Shown: positions 33,068-45,689, numbered from the stretch's first letter. The stretch is DNA of 64,000 nucleotides from Strigamia acuminata (GCA_949358305.1 OX442320.1:3674259-3738258), one strand, 5' to 3'. Notes: generated by a model from the letters alone, not told the origin. Made by a program: numbers and translations.

Positions 33068-34223
33068 CTGTTATTGCAGTCTCTTTCTTGTTTCGGTCCG
33101 TACACAGGAATGGAGAGAAGTCTCCGATGATGTGAACGTGTCGAGCTTGACTACATGAGTGTTTTTATTCTCTATGCTTCTACATGGGTGGCATCACAAG
33201 ATAACATAAACATAACATAACAGTGTACCATTTCCAAATCTTTTACCAGAATGGCATACCGTTTCCAAATCTATTACCGCAACGGCATACCGTTTCCTAA
33301 TCTTTTACCGCCAGAAACAAAACATTCGTTCGCGACAAAAATTTAGACGAAAAGTAATTGAATGCGCCTAGTGTACCATTTCCAAATCTTTTTACTAAAA
33401 CAATGTACCGTTTCCAAACCTTTTACCGGAAGGGCATTCCAGAGAGTTCCAGCTTACCTTCACCCCTAGCCTAACCAAGGCCAAAATTACACATAACCTA
33501 AGCCTAACATACGCCCAACCCAAACAAGTGGGAAATTTCAACAAAAACTAACCAATCTATCTCCATAAAATGAAAAGTCGACCGCAGCAATTAAGAAAGA
33601 AAAAAAGAAACCAGTTCAAGTAGCAATAAATACATAATAAAACCACCCATACTATTACTATATCCACAAGACAAGGTTCTGATAACACCTAGCCATGTTA
33701 AATGGACACTTGAACAAAAAAAAGAAACTAACAAAAAAACAACACCCTTTCCCTTTGATCAACAAGAAAAGCTCTCCCGCTTTCATTAAACTGGCTAAGA
33801 GCACTACCGCAATCAACAAATGTCATCGTCTTTTTACAAAAGCAATCCACTCCTGTTCTATCAGATGAACGCCACCTTGCGTTTAATATATTAGCCCGTT
33901 GTCACAACTCGGCATCAGCTCTTAACCGACCTCACTCAACCCCAATCTCATGGTCCCAACACAGCCGCGAGTGCTCGCCACGTCTGATAATATAATCAAA
34001 AGCATTTTCCCCCTTAAACGCTTTCCACGCCACCTGATTACTTTCCTGCAAGCTACACATCCATTTCTCACACATGTAGCAATTAACATAGCGCCGATCT
34101 ACAACTGCCAAGGACAACTCCACTCGTTTCTAATAATTATTCCGGTAGAAAAATTATCGTAATCTTTGCCTATACGTTTAATTCTTAAAACTTTTTCCAG
34201 ACACTAATTTAGTGACTTCCCCT
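33068..34223. other. Unassigned sequence with a ~30-nt tandem patch
   Basis: 33222-33430 has about five degenerate copies of a GTACCGTTTCCAAATCTTTTACC unit. The rest is A/C-rich without recognised genes. Confidence 0.4.
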
Positions 34224-34440
34224 CAGTGGCGAATCTAGCACCGGGCTATCGGGGCTTGAGCCCCGGGCCCCCAAATTCTAGGGGGCCCCCGAGACTCTGG
34301 GCCATATACTAAAAAAAAAAAAAAAAAAAAAAAGATTACTAAAAAAAAGAAAAAAGAAGAAAGGTCCCGAAAAAATTTTGAGAAAAGGGCCCCGAAAAAA
34401 CCTCAAGCCCCGGGCCCCCGAAAAGTTAGATCCGCCCCTG
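34224..34440. mobile_element. hAT-like MITE (CAGTGGCG family), 217 bp
   Basis: Ends CAGTGGCGAATCTA and, inverted, CAGGGGCGGATCTAA. A perfect 8-bp duplication CTTCCCCT is present at 34216-34223 and 34441-34448. The interior is GC-rich with GGGCCCC blocks around an A-tract, giving strong folding potential. Confidence 0.88.
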
Positions 34441-34650
34441 CTTCCCCTGGTGTGAAGTTTCCAGTCTTCTCTTCCTGTGGGTCCGTCTTGGTTAATGAAA
34501 ACCGAGTCAAAAGAAATTTTGAGTCTCGTGGGCACAATTGTGTTTTTTGAAGTTTTATTTGCCAAGCGCAAACAGCAACTAACTAGTTATACAAGTTTGA
34601 TTAAAAAAGTAAACTAGTATCGAGAAAAATGATATTTTTTAAAATGACAC
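34441..34650 (-). repeat. LTR-like repeat, copy 1
   Basis: Shares TTTTCATTAACCAA and flanking sequence with 35930-36130 on the same strand. AAATAAAAC upstream of that motif could be a polyA signal. Both may be LTR remnants of one family, but the ends are unclear. Confidence 0.4.
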
Positions 34651-35929
34651 ACAAACACTAGATACACTATACTATGACTGACAAGTAATATTATATGATA
34701 AAAAAAAGGAATTTAACACGTCTAAGATATTATTACTAATAATTATAAAGGAAAACTTTTATAAAAGAAAATGACAAAAAAAATACAAATCTCACACTGG
34801 TGTCCGCTTTTGGCGAAGTCCTCAGTTTTCCGAACGCAAGCATTCGTACATACGATACGCGTACATATTGTTACGTGGTCGTGAGGATGTTAATCTTTCA
34901 CGTAACTTATGTTTTTATGCTTCGAATGACTCAGACTTTTATTCTATGAAAACATGTGCTTTATTAAAATCAATCGGACATTTGCTAAGCCTTTTAGCAT
35001 GCGCTATTGTTGTTGTTACAAAGCTGAAAGGCGATATCACGCCTTCCTGCACTCTGTAATTATTGCGAGTTTTCTTTGTTGGCTGGGACAGACGTTCTAT
35101 CATTCGAAACATTGCAGTCGACGAAGCAAGATCGAGGATTTAGAGACAGTTTGTCGTAAGCAGGTTTTTCGCTCCGAGCGTGCTACAGTGATTTTTTTAT
35201 TGTCTATTTTAATTGGTAACAAGATAAACACTCGCCGCACTTGACCTTTAACTCTGATTTCATCGCCTCCGTTCCGTCGACAATTTAAAGAAAACGATGC
35301 AAAACGCAGTGAGTATGATAATCCAGCTAGACATCCGTCCCGTCGTCAGAGTCGGCGGGTGTCGCGCAGCCTCGATCCGGGGGCCGATCACTGCCCACAC
35401 TCGACAACCTTGAATGAGGGTCTTGCCTGCGGCCAATTATCTCGTTGTCGTTGACTGTTTCTGTTTGGCAAGACTCGACAACATGTCCGGAGTGATTGGA
35501 AAGATTTCATTGCAATTGCTTAATTCAAGGACAGTGTTTAAGATACAAGAGTAGGTGTTTAGAGGTATAATTTTGTGCAGGTAGGTGTGGCAATGGAGAT
35601 GTGGTAGTTTAAAGCGAGTGGGCCTAATAGGGCAATTCAATTGCAGTTTGTTATCAAATGTCGAACAAAATCATAGGTTATGTTGCGTTATGTTAATCCG
35701 CTCGTTTTAAAACACACATTATTGATTAAACAAGAGTCGGAGTGCAATTTTTTTTTATCTAGCTAATGCCACGGCTTAAGTTCACACCGTAGGGAGAACC
35801 AGAAAAGAAGCAAGTGCATGACTGCACTTAAGCCTTTAAGTGCTTGGGAGTGTTTATGCGCATGTTCAGAGAGGATTTATGACCATCTGGCTTTGACATG
35901 GAACTTACGGTCCGTAAGTCGGTTATATC
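34651..35929. other. Unassigned sequence
   Basis: At 34868 TGTTACGTGGTC resembles the LTR-like start at 18476 and may open another LTR remnant. Short open frames at 34868-35244 lack convincing features. Confidence 0.3.
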
Positions 35930-36130
35930 TATTGTGATGTTCCAGTTCACCTCTCGGCGGGTTCTTGTTGGTTAATGAAAACCGGCTGAGAAATAATGTA
36001 AAGTCTCCTTTTGGACACAAATATGGTTTGATCTTTACTTGACCAAAAACAAGCAAAAACTGTACACGCATAATGTTTTGATTAAAAAGGTAAACTAATA
36101 TAACAAAAGAACAATACTATACTGACACAC
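35930..36130 (-). repeat. LTR-like repeat, copy 2
   Basis: Diverged copy of 34441-34650, sharing the GGTTTTCATTAACCAA motif and the downstream TTTTTAATCAAA stretch. Confidence 0.4.
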
Positions 36131-37476
36131 ATGACATAACATAATGTAACTAAAAATAAACACTCTTCAAATGACATAAATTCAACACTAAAATACTATA
36201 ACAAAATTATTGTATAAAATGAAACATAATGAAAAAATAAAATGTTTCATATAATCGCATGGTGGGAACAATTGACGTCAACATGCCCCGGAATCGTCTA
36301 TACGGTGTGGAACTGTGGATGACCAAAAGCCGATGCATTTGCACGCGATGACTTCGGCAGATGACCGACATTGATAATATTTTTACAGTCTAATTTGGCT
36401 AGAGGAATGTACAAGCATTTTGGTCTAAGAGTGCCAAAGGTAAAGAAACTAGTCGCAAAACACGGCTTTTTGAATGCAGCTACCGTTTCAATTAGCCCGC
36501 AATGAAACCACAGGGAGTCTATGGCCGCACAGACCGAAGACACTCATGTTGCATCGCAATTATATTTGTTAATTTGATAATGAACGCTGTATTCGCCTTT
36601 CATTAATAAAGCTATTAATCTGAGTTGTTACAGGCGTGGCCAAGGAGAATGTGAGGGAAGAACGAGACACCCCTCTTCGTCTTCCTCGAGGATACAAATA
36701 TCTCCAAGTGCTAATTACATCTCAACAAACTTGCATGTACCAACAACTGGGTGTGTCCCTACAGAAGGGAGGGGTCCTCCAACACAACCACGCATTTACA
36801 AATGTTTTTCAAGACCACGGCTCATCTCAATCCAATTGTGTGGGATCTTCTCAACCGTATTTACCCAGTTTTTCACTTGAATAAGAACTTTTTCTGTTTA
36901 GTTACACTTGAACATGCCAATTGTTACCGGCTGGGTAAGTACAAGTAGTTAGTTTGCTTCTTGGGTCATGGGTGAAGGACTTTTCCCTCCTCGATGCAAT
37001 GTCTGCAAATCCAGCTTCCTGTGTGTGTGAAAATTCTACATTCCGTCTAAGTGTCAAGAGATCATTATAACTTAATAGAAAATTAAGTCGACTATAGAAA
37101 ACACGAGAAATTTGTGTTAAGGTCCACGGCTCTTGCATCACTTAGCCTCAGGGAATGAAAAGAAATCATAAACCATTTTGGGGCTCCGGTGAGTTGGAAA
37201 AAAAAAAGAGCCGGCTAAATAAAGGTATGAAAACATCTATCCATATTTAGGAATCTTTTATGCGAGTTAATGCATAATTCAGTGATGTGACTATATGCCT
37301 TGTCTAAACAGCATTGAAGTTGATTGGCTACACAAGTATGAGTTTCCCGGTTGCATAGTTGAAGCGAAGGAAATACAGCCAGACAAATTTCCATTTTTAA
37401 AGCACGGAAAACTATGCTAATTCCTTGAAATGTTTAGCTCTCTGACATTTGAGCCCTTAGCACACAAATTAAACAA
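36131..37476. other. Unassigned sequence
   Basis: A minus-strand 81-codon frame at 36298-36543 has fairly even amino-acid composition and could be an exon or transposon fragment, but no family is recognised. The remainder shows nothing definite. Confidence 0.25.
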
Positions 37477-37907
37477 CTATACTCTGGTTCGACTCAAGAG
37501 GGTGCCCTTCTCCCATTGGCCGAGCCGTATCACTGGTGTAGTGATCCAAAAATGTAGACCCAAACACCAGAAATGCATTCCAATGTGCAGGCATTTTGTT
37601 TGTTATTCCAGAAAAAGCATCAAATAAATAATTCAAAAATTGTGTTCGGTTCAGACCAAAAAACCGATAAACAGAACAAAAATGAGTTTTTGATTTATAT
37701 GTTCATATAACTTTATTTCTTCAAAGGAAGTAACATTTATGGATACAAATAATCGAAATTATATTAACCTAAATGGTTATAGCAATCACAAATGCTAATA
37801 AAAATAAAAACTACTTCTCCTAGTGGTAGTAATACAAACTTGAGGTAGGAGTAATGCGGCTCGGCCAATGGGAGAAGGGCACCCTCTTGAGTCGAACCAG
37901 AGTATAG
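37477..37907. repeat. Perfect 51-nt inverted repeat with 329-nt spacer
   Basis: Arms 37477-37527 and 37857-37907 are exact reverse complements (core GGTTCGACTCAAGAGGG). GGTTCGACTC resembles a pol III B box, but no A box or tRNA fold was found. Confidence 0.85.
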
Positions 37908-39033
37908 ATCTTCAGTTTTCATACACAAACATTGTTGCGGATGCAACTCAAATTTGTTTTTGGAATTAATTAAAACTACCTGACATCGTCGATGTTACTG
38001 GGTTTAAACTGATTGAGAATGATTGTTGAAAGAAGCACGTGTACGCACAGCATTATATTAGAACAGAGAATTTTATTCGTTAACAGGATTATGTTAGAAC
38101 AGTGAATTTTATTCGTTAACGTGATATGCTAATTCTTTATCTCCCCCCTTTTCACATCGAAAATAAAACTGATCCATTTACATAGTGGGTCAACTGGGTG
38201 ACCCCTAGTGACCAAACATGACGTCACCTCCAATTCTCCCCTTTTACATCATCCCTTTTAAAGGGCAGTTTTAACAAACATACAATAACAATGTGTGTGG
38301 TTCTTTGATTACACAATGATACACTTGAATCATTTCTGAATGCTGATTTGCTGTACTGCTGTCCTTACATTGTGCACTTGAGTCTAATGTTTGTCGATAA
38401 CTCCAAGATAGTTAAGTTCACACCTTAGTCCTTCATTGACACAATTGCCAAGACTAATTGGCATTGACTAGGCTTAATTCTATGAATTCTGCTATAAATT
38501 ACTAGCTTTAGTATAGATGACAATCATGACATTGGTCATTTTCACACTAGGTTGTCATATGTGTGCTGATAGCAGACTGTCATCAATCTAAATTAGATCA
38601 CACTTGTTTAATGTCAAGCATATAAATCATGTGTTTTAATGCCAAAGGCCCTGTCATCACTGCATTCCCAATAATTTGGGAAGGGAAATAAAAAAAACAC
38701 AACTCTCTATCAACACTTCAATACATGATAAAATGCAGTTGCCCAATTACAACTACACCTTGCGACAAACGCCTATTGGTTGGAACAGTCCCAACAGTCA
38801 TAAAAGAAGATACAAGTGCAAGATGGAGTGGCAGAATGACAAAAAATAATTCCAAAATCACAGAAATATTCTCCACAAAAATTTTATTGGGTTTTCTTTT
38901 TGCTTAATTGACTGCGTCTAATCTTCGAAGCGTCTAATCAAACATTTAATCATTGATATGGTCGCTTTCGATAGTAAAATTCCCAATTTGTGTTCGCTGT
39001 TTGGTTGTAAATTTTTCCATGATTAATCTAAGT
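37908..39033. other. Unassigned sequence with a 36-nt direct duplication
   Basis: 38050-38125 holds two tandem copies of a unit containing GAATTTTATTCGTTAAC. No gene is recognised in the rest. Confidence 0.35.
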
Positions 39034-39347
39034 CAGGGGTCGGCAATTAATTTTAAGTGGGGTCCGGATACTATTGAAAATTTTTATCTAGGTCCAGAAA
39101 AAAAACACTTAAAACCCTTACTAAAGACCAAAGAAAACGGAAAAAACACTTAAAAACCAAATAAACCCCCCAATAAACACACACTACCCAAAAAATACCA
39201 ATAAAACCTAAAAAACATGAAAAAAACAGAAAAATCAAGAAAAAAATACCGAAAAACCAAAGAACCCGAGGGAAAAACGTTGCTAAAACATGTCGTCACC
39301 GCGGTCCAAGTTTCGACCTTACGCGGTTCGCCTATTGCCGACCACTG
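39034..39347. mobile_element. hAT-like MITE, copy B
   Basis: Same ends as copy A at 27188 (CAGGGGTCGGCAA; inverted CAGTGGTCGGCAA). The flanks ATCTAAGT and TCCTAAGT agree at six of eight positions. Length 314 bp. Confidence 0.85.
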
Positions 39348-39358
39348 TCCTAAGTCTT

Positions 39359-39541
39359 TGTTGTGTTCTGAACATTGATTGTAGTCGATTACGATATAGC
39401 GTATGAAAGCCGCAGCCATGAGTATAACGGAATTAACTTAACTGATTTATTTCAACAAAATTCGCTTAGGGGGCGCTTGACGCATGTGCGTCTTACAAAA
39501 TGAATAAGTTCAAGAATTGACCAATGGAGTTGAACACTCCA
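39359..39541 (-). mobile_element. Solo LTR with perfect 5-bp duplication
   Basis: Minus strand: starts TGGAGTGT with hairpin, has AGACGC and AGCGCCCCCT, then AAATAAATC, and ends CAGAACACAACA. GTCTT occurs at both flanks (39354-39358, 39542-39546). It lies 11 bp from hAT-like copy B. Confidence 0.85.
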
Positions 39542-40339
39542 GTCTTCTTTAGAAAATAGTTGAAGAAAAATTTATAAAAAAAAAAAAAAATTTAAAAAAA
39601 GTTAATAAGTCTTCAGACCGGTTCGTGACTTTTGGCCCACCCTGTACAAACAATAAAAATCAATAACGTCGGTCAAGCAGATCAGTCAATGACCAATCAA
39701 AGTGACACATTTATATTTTCTTTAAAAATCTACATTTTTTCTCTTGTAACCTTGACTGTTTCTCGTGATGTGAAGCCATTTCTCCATATAAGTTTGAATT
39801 ACCAAAAAAAAAATTTATTTCCCACATTCTTCCAGAAATTGACACGACTGCAACTCATTAGGGAAATTAAACGGCTATTATTCCGTGTCCACACCAAATA
39901 GTAGGCGAATCCCTGAGACGTGTGACGTAGTAGCCAAGGCGAGTCGCAAGGTCGGCAGTAAGTGGCCATTAGCACCCAAACATGGCAGATGCAAACCCAC
40001 GCGCACAGGACTTCCCTGCAAGGACACGCCACTTTGTTTTTCACTTTGTTGTTTTTTTTAAATCTACAATTAATCACAGTAGGTGGTAGGTGAATTTAAA
40101 AAGTGGAATGGAAATTGAAAAATGGTCTGAATTTAGTCGATAAGGCCGTTGGTGTTAGGGAAAACAGTGGCTGTGCAATGGCGAGGCATTGTGGTGTTTG
40201 CCATGGGCACGAGGCAAATTTTAGGGGCAATTTTTATTTTGTTGTGTATAGTTTTTTAGTACGTGTGTTGACTTTTTATGTGGAGAAATCATGTTTGTTT
40301 TGTTGTATTGTTGTGCCTACAAATTAATTTTTTTTTTCA
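39542..40339. other. Unassigned; right part is the G/T-rich flank of a minisatellite
   Basis: Nothing gene-like. From about 40080 the plus strand becomes G/T-rich. Confidence 0.3.
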
Positions 40340-40890
40340 ACGTGAAACGACTTTTCTCGATCTAAAATTTCATTTTTTAGCCTAAAATTTCAGTTTTTTT
40401 GGTTTAAAATTTCAGTTTTTGACCTAAAATTTCAGTTTTTTTTTACTAAGATTTCAGTTTTTGTTACTAAGATTTCAGTTTTCTGCCTAAATTTCAGTTT
40501 TCTGCCTAAGATTTCAGTTTTCTGCTTAAAATTTCAGTTTTCTGCGTAAAATGGTGAAAATTCATTTATAGTCTAAATCTACATTTTTATGCATAAAAGA
40601 AGCGTTTTTGTGGACAGAATTGTATTTTTATGCACAGAAATTGCATTTTTATGCACAGAAATTGCATTTTTATGCACAGAAATTGCATTTTTATGCACAG
40701 AAATTGCATTTGTATGCACAGAAATTGCATTTGTATGCACAGAAATTGCATTTTTATGCACAGAAATTGCATTTGTATGCACAGAAATTGCATTTTTATG
40801 CACAGAAATTGCATTTTTATGCACAGAAATTGCATTTTTATGCACAGAAATTGCATTTTTGTAAACAGAAATTATATTTAAGCGAACAGA
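40340..40890. repeat. Minisatellite: ~20-bp TTTCAGTTTT block, then 21-bp block
   Basis: 40360-40555 is a degenerate TAAAATTTCAGTTTTTGCC array. 40620-40860 is about 12 copies of ATTTTTATGCACAGAAATTGC. All reading frames in the second block are open because 21 is a multiple of three, so the open frames on both strands are not genes. Confidence 0.92.
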
Positions 40891-41499
40891 AATTATATTT
40901 AAGAGCAAAAAAAAAATTATCTTTTGTTCAAAATTTAATTTTTCTGTCTAAGAATTTTAATTTTCAACACGAAAACACACTCACAAGCACAAACTTCCAC
41001 AAAAACTTTATTCCAAACTACAAAAAATCCGATTGGCTGTCCAAAAACCAATTAAAAAAAACCTTCACCAGAAAATCCACTTCCAATTCCAAACACCACA
41101 AAAACCCTGTCAAGTGTGAAATCCTCTAAAAGGGCATCAATTGTATCAAGCAAGAAAATGCATTGCTTTCTTTCACCAGCATGACATCACTTATAAAACC
41201 CACAAAAAATCATGTTGAATGAATTACGGGGGCGGTCAACTTCCATATACGGCATCTAAATGACAGGTGAGAATTGTGAGTGGGTGACATGTAGCTTACG
41301 TCATGTTGGTGGCGCCAAGCCATCCGATATAGCTCGTGGCACTTTTTATCGAATGCAGCGCTCTAGTCGACGACACACAGCGCACACCCGCAGCTACCCT
41401 CGACTACAGCGATGCTCTCCAACTTTTCCACTCGCAACCCCTTTAAGCCCGAGCTATACAGATGCGGTCGAACCTCGTTACAACGGACCGACCGAACGG
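40891..41499. other. A/C-rich minisatellite flank, then unassigned sequence
   Basis: 40960-41110 is A/C-rich. 41458-41515 holds GTCGAACCTCGTTACAACGG next to GGACCG palindromes, like the end of a pogo/Tigger-type element, but no partner end was found. Confidence 0.3.
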
Positions 41500-41610
41500 T
41501 CCGTAATAACGTAGAACTTTTGTCCATACAAATAAGGTCTGAATTTCTCAATTGCAAAAATTATAGCTAAACATTCGCGTTCAGTGGCCGACTGTAGTAT
41601 TGATTTTTTC
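41500..41610 (-). pseudogene. Ty3/Gypsy RNase H fragment
   Basis: The minus-strand frame reads [19 protein letters not shown] followed by [12 protein letters not shown], the hallmark RNase H segment of Gypsy Pol. The residue after TD is Arg instead of the usual His, and the frame ends soon after. It is a short isolated piece, joined directly to LTR-core sequence at 41611-41690. Confidence 0.8.
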
Positions 41611-41690
41611 ATGGTTTTACACAGGGGGCGCTGCGCAAGGGCAGCGTCACAAATTATCATAAAAACAAGCGATATCTTATCACTTGTTTT
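41611..41690 (-). repeat. LTR-core fragment of the GCGCCCCCT family
   Basis: Minus strand GTGACGC...GCGCAGCGCCCCCTGTG matches the core of the LTRs at 1498-1684 and 39359-39541. The TGGAGTGT start is missing. It abuts the RNase H fragment. Confidence 0.6.
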
Positions 41691-41699
41691 TATGCGTTT

Positions 41700-42399
41700 A
41701 TTTACCGATTTTCGCGAAATATGCAATTTAAGTCAATTTCGGCTTTTTATTGAATATAAATATATTGTATGCGTTTATGCATTTATCCGGGGTCAATAGC
41801 GAACTGATTTCTCGGGTTCCTTGCAATCCGTGGATGAAAACAAAGGTTTTTAAGGTTGTCACTAAAGGCCGTTGGATCTGTCGATCATCGTCAGTGTTTT
41901 AAATTGGTCCGATTAGTTGGGCCTGTTTACTTTTGCATTTCATGTCGACGAGACCTTGTTGACGGTGCCCACACTTGAGCGAGAAAATGAAATAAATGTG
42001 CGTGACGGCCTTTTTTTTTCTTTTCGAAACTCGTCCGCATATTGTCTGCAGCCTCGTTATAATGACCTTCCAATGGGAGGGCGATTGATGTATCGACCAA
42101 TGGTAAAAAGGGGGTCAAGTCCTTCAATATGCTTATAAGCAGTAATAAAGAAATTTTTATTTTTTTTAAGATTTATGCCACCACTTAGAAGTTTCACTTG
42201 TGGAGAGAAATTAATAACCTACTTTGGATTTATTTATATTTTTTTTTTTTTTTTTTTTTTTGGTGTTTTTTGGTGTTTAGGGTGGGGAGTGATTTGATTG
42301 GGTAAAATGGTTGAGAAATGAATTTTGTTTTTGTGAGAAAAATTTTTTTTTGAAGTTAGTTTTCATTAGTCACTTGAGAAAAATGATGTAACTTTAAAA
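41700..42399. other. Unassigned; long T-tract and G/T-rich flank
   Basis: 42040-42065 has CCTCGTTATAATGACC, reminiscent of a Tigger-type end. A T-tract at 42239-42260 is followed by G/T-rich sequence leading into the minisatellite. Confidence 0.3.
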
Positions 42400-42960
42400 A
42401 AATATGAACATAGTTGAGATTTTTTAATAAATAAATATAAAAAATGTTGACTTTGTTTAATAGATGAATATCAACAATGTTGACATTTTTTAATAAATGA
42501 CTATCAGCAATGTTGACATTTTTTTAATAAATGAATATCAACAATGTTGACATTTTTTTAATAAATGACTATCAGCAATGTTGACATATTTTAATAAATG
42601 AATATCAACAATGTTGACATATTTTAGTAAATGAATATCAACAATGTTGACATTTTTTAATAAATGAATATCAATAGTGTTGAGAATTGTTAACAAATGA
42701 ATATCAACAATGTTGTCAATTTTAAAACTACATTTATCAACAATGTTGACAATTTTAAAACTACATCTATCAACAATGTTGACAATTTTAAAACTACATA
42801 AACCAACAGTGTGGACAATTTTAAAACTACATTCATCAACAATGTTAAAATTTTTTAGTTTAAAATAACATTTATCAACAATGCTAAAAATTTTAATTTC
42901 AAAATTACATTTAACAACAATGCTAAAAATTTTAATTTTAAAATTACATTCATCAACTTG
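42400..42960. repeat. ~33-bp minisatellite with internal unit change
   Basis: The left half has ATGAATATCAACAATGTTGA plus a T-rich spacer; the right half has CATCAACAATGTTGACAATT plus an A-rich spacer. The CAACAATGTTGA core is itself a palindrome. Confidence 0.85.
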
Positions 42961-43336
42961 GCAACTCCACAAGACAAAAACCAACCACCTCTAATCCCAA
43001 ACTCACCTCCCAACCTCACCCCAGCCCTTTAACACCCCAAAATTACCAACCACCCACCACAACAAAACCGTGCTGAAAAGGCCAACCTCTTCATTATTTC
43101 CCTATTGTCTGCACAATTACCCAACAAACACCGTCTAAGGCCTCCAAACAACTCATTTTTACATCCCAGATTAAAACACGACTCATCTTTTTTTCCCCAC
43201 CAACAACAGCCGCATAAAAAAAACATTAGGTAATTACCTTTTCAATTAAGCCTAAGAGCAGCCAGGTAATTGTGATGAACCGTGAAGGAAATCATAGAAG
43301 GAAACGAAAAGCCGATCCAAAAACCTGATAAGCCTA
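42961..43336. other. A/C-rich minisatellite flank
   Basis: Strongly A/C-rich to about 43050, then unassigned sequence up to the foldback element. Confidence 0.3.
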
Positions 43337-44657
43337 CTAGTCAAATCCATATATCCTCATACTCCTGTGAAAGTGAAAAAAATAAAATATTTGGATTGAC
43401 CTAAAATTAAATCTAGTTTAAATTAAACCTTGAAATTTTAAGCAGTTAAATAGATACATCTGAAGAAAGTACACACAAAATTTCATGCCAATCGGGCTTA
43501 AAATAATAAAACTAGAAGCATATTTCAAAATAACATTTGATTCATATATCCTCATACCAGCTTGCACATGGTACAAATATCTTCATACTGCTTATTTTAA
43601 TGTAAAATTTTTTACATTTACACAAAATTTTTATGTGAATGTGATCATATTAGTTAAAATAGCATGTAACATTTCAATTATAGATCATTTGTCAGTAAAA
43701 TGGCACCAGGAAAGGCTGTTTTCTGCACAAATACATGCCTGAAATGGCAAAGTTGCACATTGACCGGGGTATTTTCCTTTTAAAACTTATAGTATTTCCT
43801 TAAGAATAGCAGTGTATACTTTAATTTTATAATTTATCATATTGCTACAGGATAATGAGTTCTTATGACCTCTGAAAAAACTTTATATCGGGTTCATCAT
43901 GGCCTGAAAATTCCATCCAAATGTGCCATAGAAGTGCCAATCATTTTTTCACCTATTTGCATATATCATCAACTTCCAGTCATGCCAATCGCTTCTCCTA
44001 CATGTAAATTGAGTGTTTTATCCAAAAATGTGACAAAGTACATTAATACATCAAGAACATTGTGTTTTTCATGTGATGATCAAATGGTCAATTTTTATTT
44101 TTCTCTGCTAGTGGAGCTCTGATTCCTGTGTAATTGTAAGACACATAAAAATAGTACAAGATGAGCCCGAAAGCACTATTTTATCTGACATTTTCCATGC
44201 TGCTAGCCTAGCAAAGTTACCAGGGCCCAAATCTGTCATTTGGTTCTGGTCAATGTGCAACTTTGCCATTTCAGGCATGTATTTGTGCAGAAAACAGCCT
44301 TTCCTGGTGCCATTTTACAGACAAATGATCGAAAATTGATATGTTACATGCTATTTTAACTAATATGATCACATTCACATAAAAATTTTTACATTAAAAT
44401 AAGCAGTATGAAGATATTTGTACCATGTGCAAGCTGGTATGAGGATATATGAATCAAATGTTATTTTGAAATATGCTTCTAGTTTTATTATTTTAAACCC
44501 GATTGGCATGAAATTTTGTGTGTACTTTCTTCAGATGTATCTATTTAACTGTTTAAAATTTCAAGGTTTAATTTAAACTAGATTTAATTTTAGGTCAATC
44601 CAAATATTTTATTTTTTTCACTTTCACAGGAGTATGAGGATATATGGATTTGACTAG
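43337..44657. mobile_element. Foldback-type element with ~0.42 kb inverted arms
   Basis: Arms 43337-43765 and 44248-44657 are near-identical reverse complements with a few indels. TA flanks both ends (43335-43336, 44658-44659). A short motif CATATATCCTCATAC repeats within each arm. The roughly 480-nt centre has an 85-codon frame of no recognised family. It is probably a long-TIR MITE or Foldback-like element moved in trans. Confidence 0.88.
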
Positions 44658-45404
44658 TATAATATCTCGCTAGCTTTCACTCCGGCATTTGCATGACACC
44701 GAGATCAAAGGTACGCCAACTGTTTGTGCACCTTTAATCAAAACAGAGGCCTAAACGCTCTCATTTTATGCCATTTTATATGCTTTTCAGATTGGAATGA
44801 AATCTGACTCCGGCTAATCGCAGGCCCTCCAGTTGTCACCACGCCTATTCATATTAAGCGTCTTCGATGCATAAACAACTGCGGTAAAAAATGAATGCAT
44901 TCAAAAAGTCATTTAGACTAAACAGTGGAGACTTCTTCGGAATGATAAAAAATTAAATTCATCATTTTTTGATTAAAACGGTAGAAAAAGTTGTCGACTA
45001 ATTAGAGCCGAAGTGCTTGATACGTCAGAATGTAATCACGAAACCATTTGTCTGTCAGCTCAAATCCCCCCCAAAGGTCAAGACATAATGGTCCTGATTT
45101 CTCATAATTATTTGCAAAAGGTATGTTAGCTTTTTTTTATCATTGAAGGACATCAACTTTCTAACACAGTTTTAACTAATGTTATCTCAAATGCCACAAA
45201 TCAGATCAATGGCTCTTTAGAAATCACAAAAGTAATCTTAAACTACGTTAATCATTCATTTAGTTTAATGTACTTTAAACCCAATGCCACAGTAATCTAA
45301 GCTAAAGTACCCTAGCTCAATGTAAGCCACAGCTGTTGTCAGCTCAACAATCCTAAGTTCTGGTAGTAATTCTAATTTCAGTGTACGCTACAGTAATCCT
45401 AAAC
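44658..45404. other. Unassigned sequence
   Basis: No gene or repeat end is recognised. Confidence 0.3.
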
Positions 45405-45626
45405 CAGGGGTCGGTAAATAATTTTAAGTGGGGTTCGGATACTATTGAAAATTTTTATCGAGGTCCAGAAAAAAAAACACTTAAAAACCTTACTAAAAAC
45501 GTAAGAAAACGGAAAAAACACCGAAAAACCAAAGAAACCGAGGGGAAAACGTCGCTACACCGCGGTCCAAGTTTTGACCTTCCGCAGTCCGTATTCAGAC
45601 CACAGTCCGCCTATTGCCGACAGCTG
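45405..45626. mobile_element. hAT-like MITE, copy C
   Basis: Starts CAGGGGTCGGTAA, ends GCCGACAGCTG, 222 bp. The flanks TCCTAAAC and TCCTAAAT agree at seven of eight positions. Confidence 0.85.
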
Positions 45627-45689
45627 TCCTAAATTCAATGTAAGCCAATAATCACAATCACTGCGTTATTGAGGACCCACACCAGGTTC

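Noticed and set aside
40579-40908. Open frames on both strands in the 21-bp minisatellite
   Set aside because: A 21-nt unit without stops is open in several frames automatically; there is no start context or conservation evidence.
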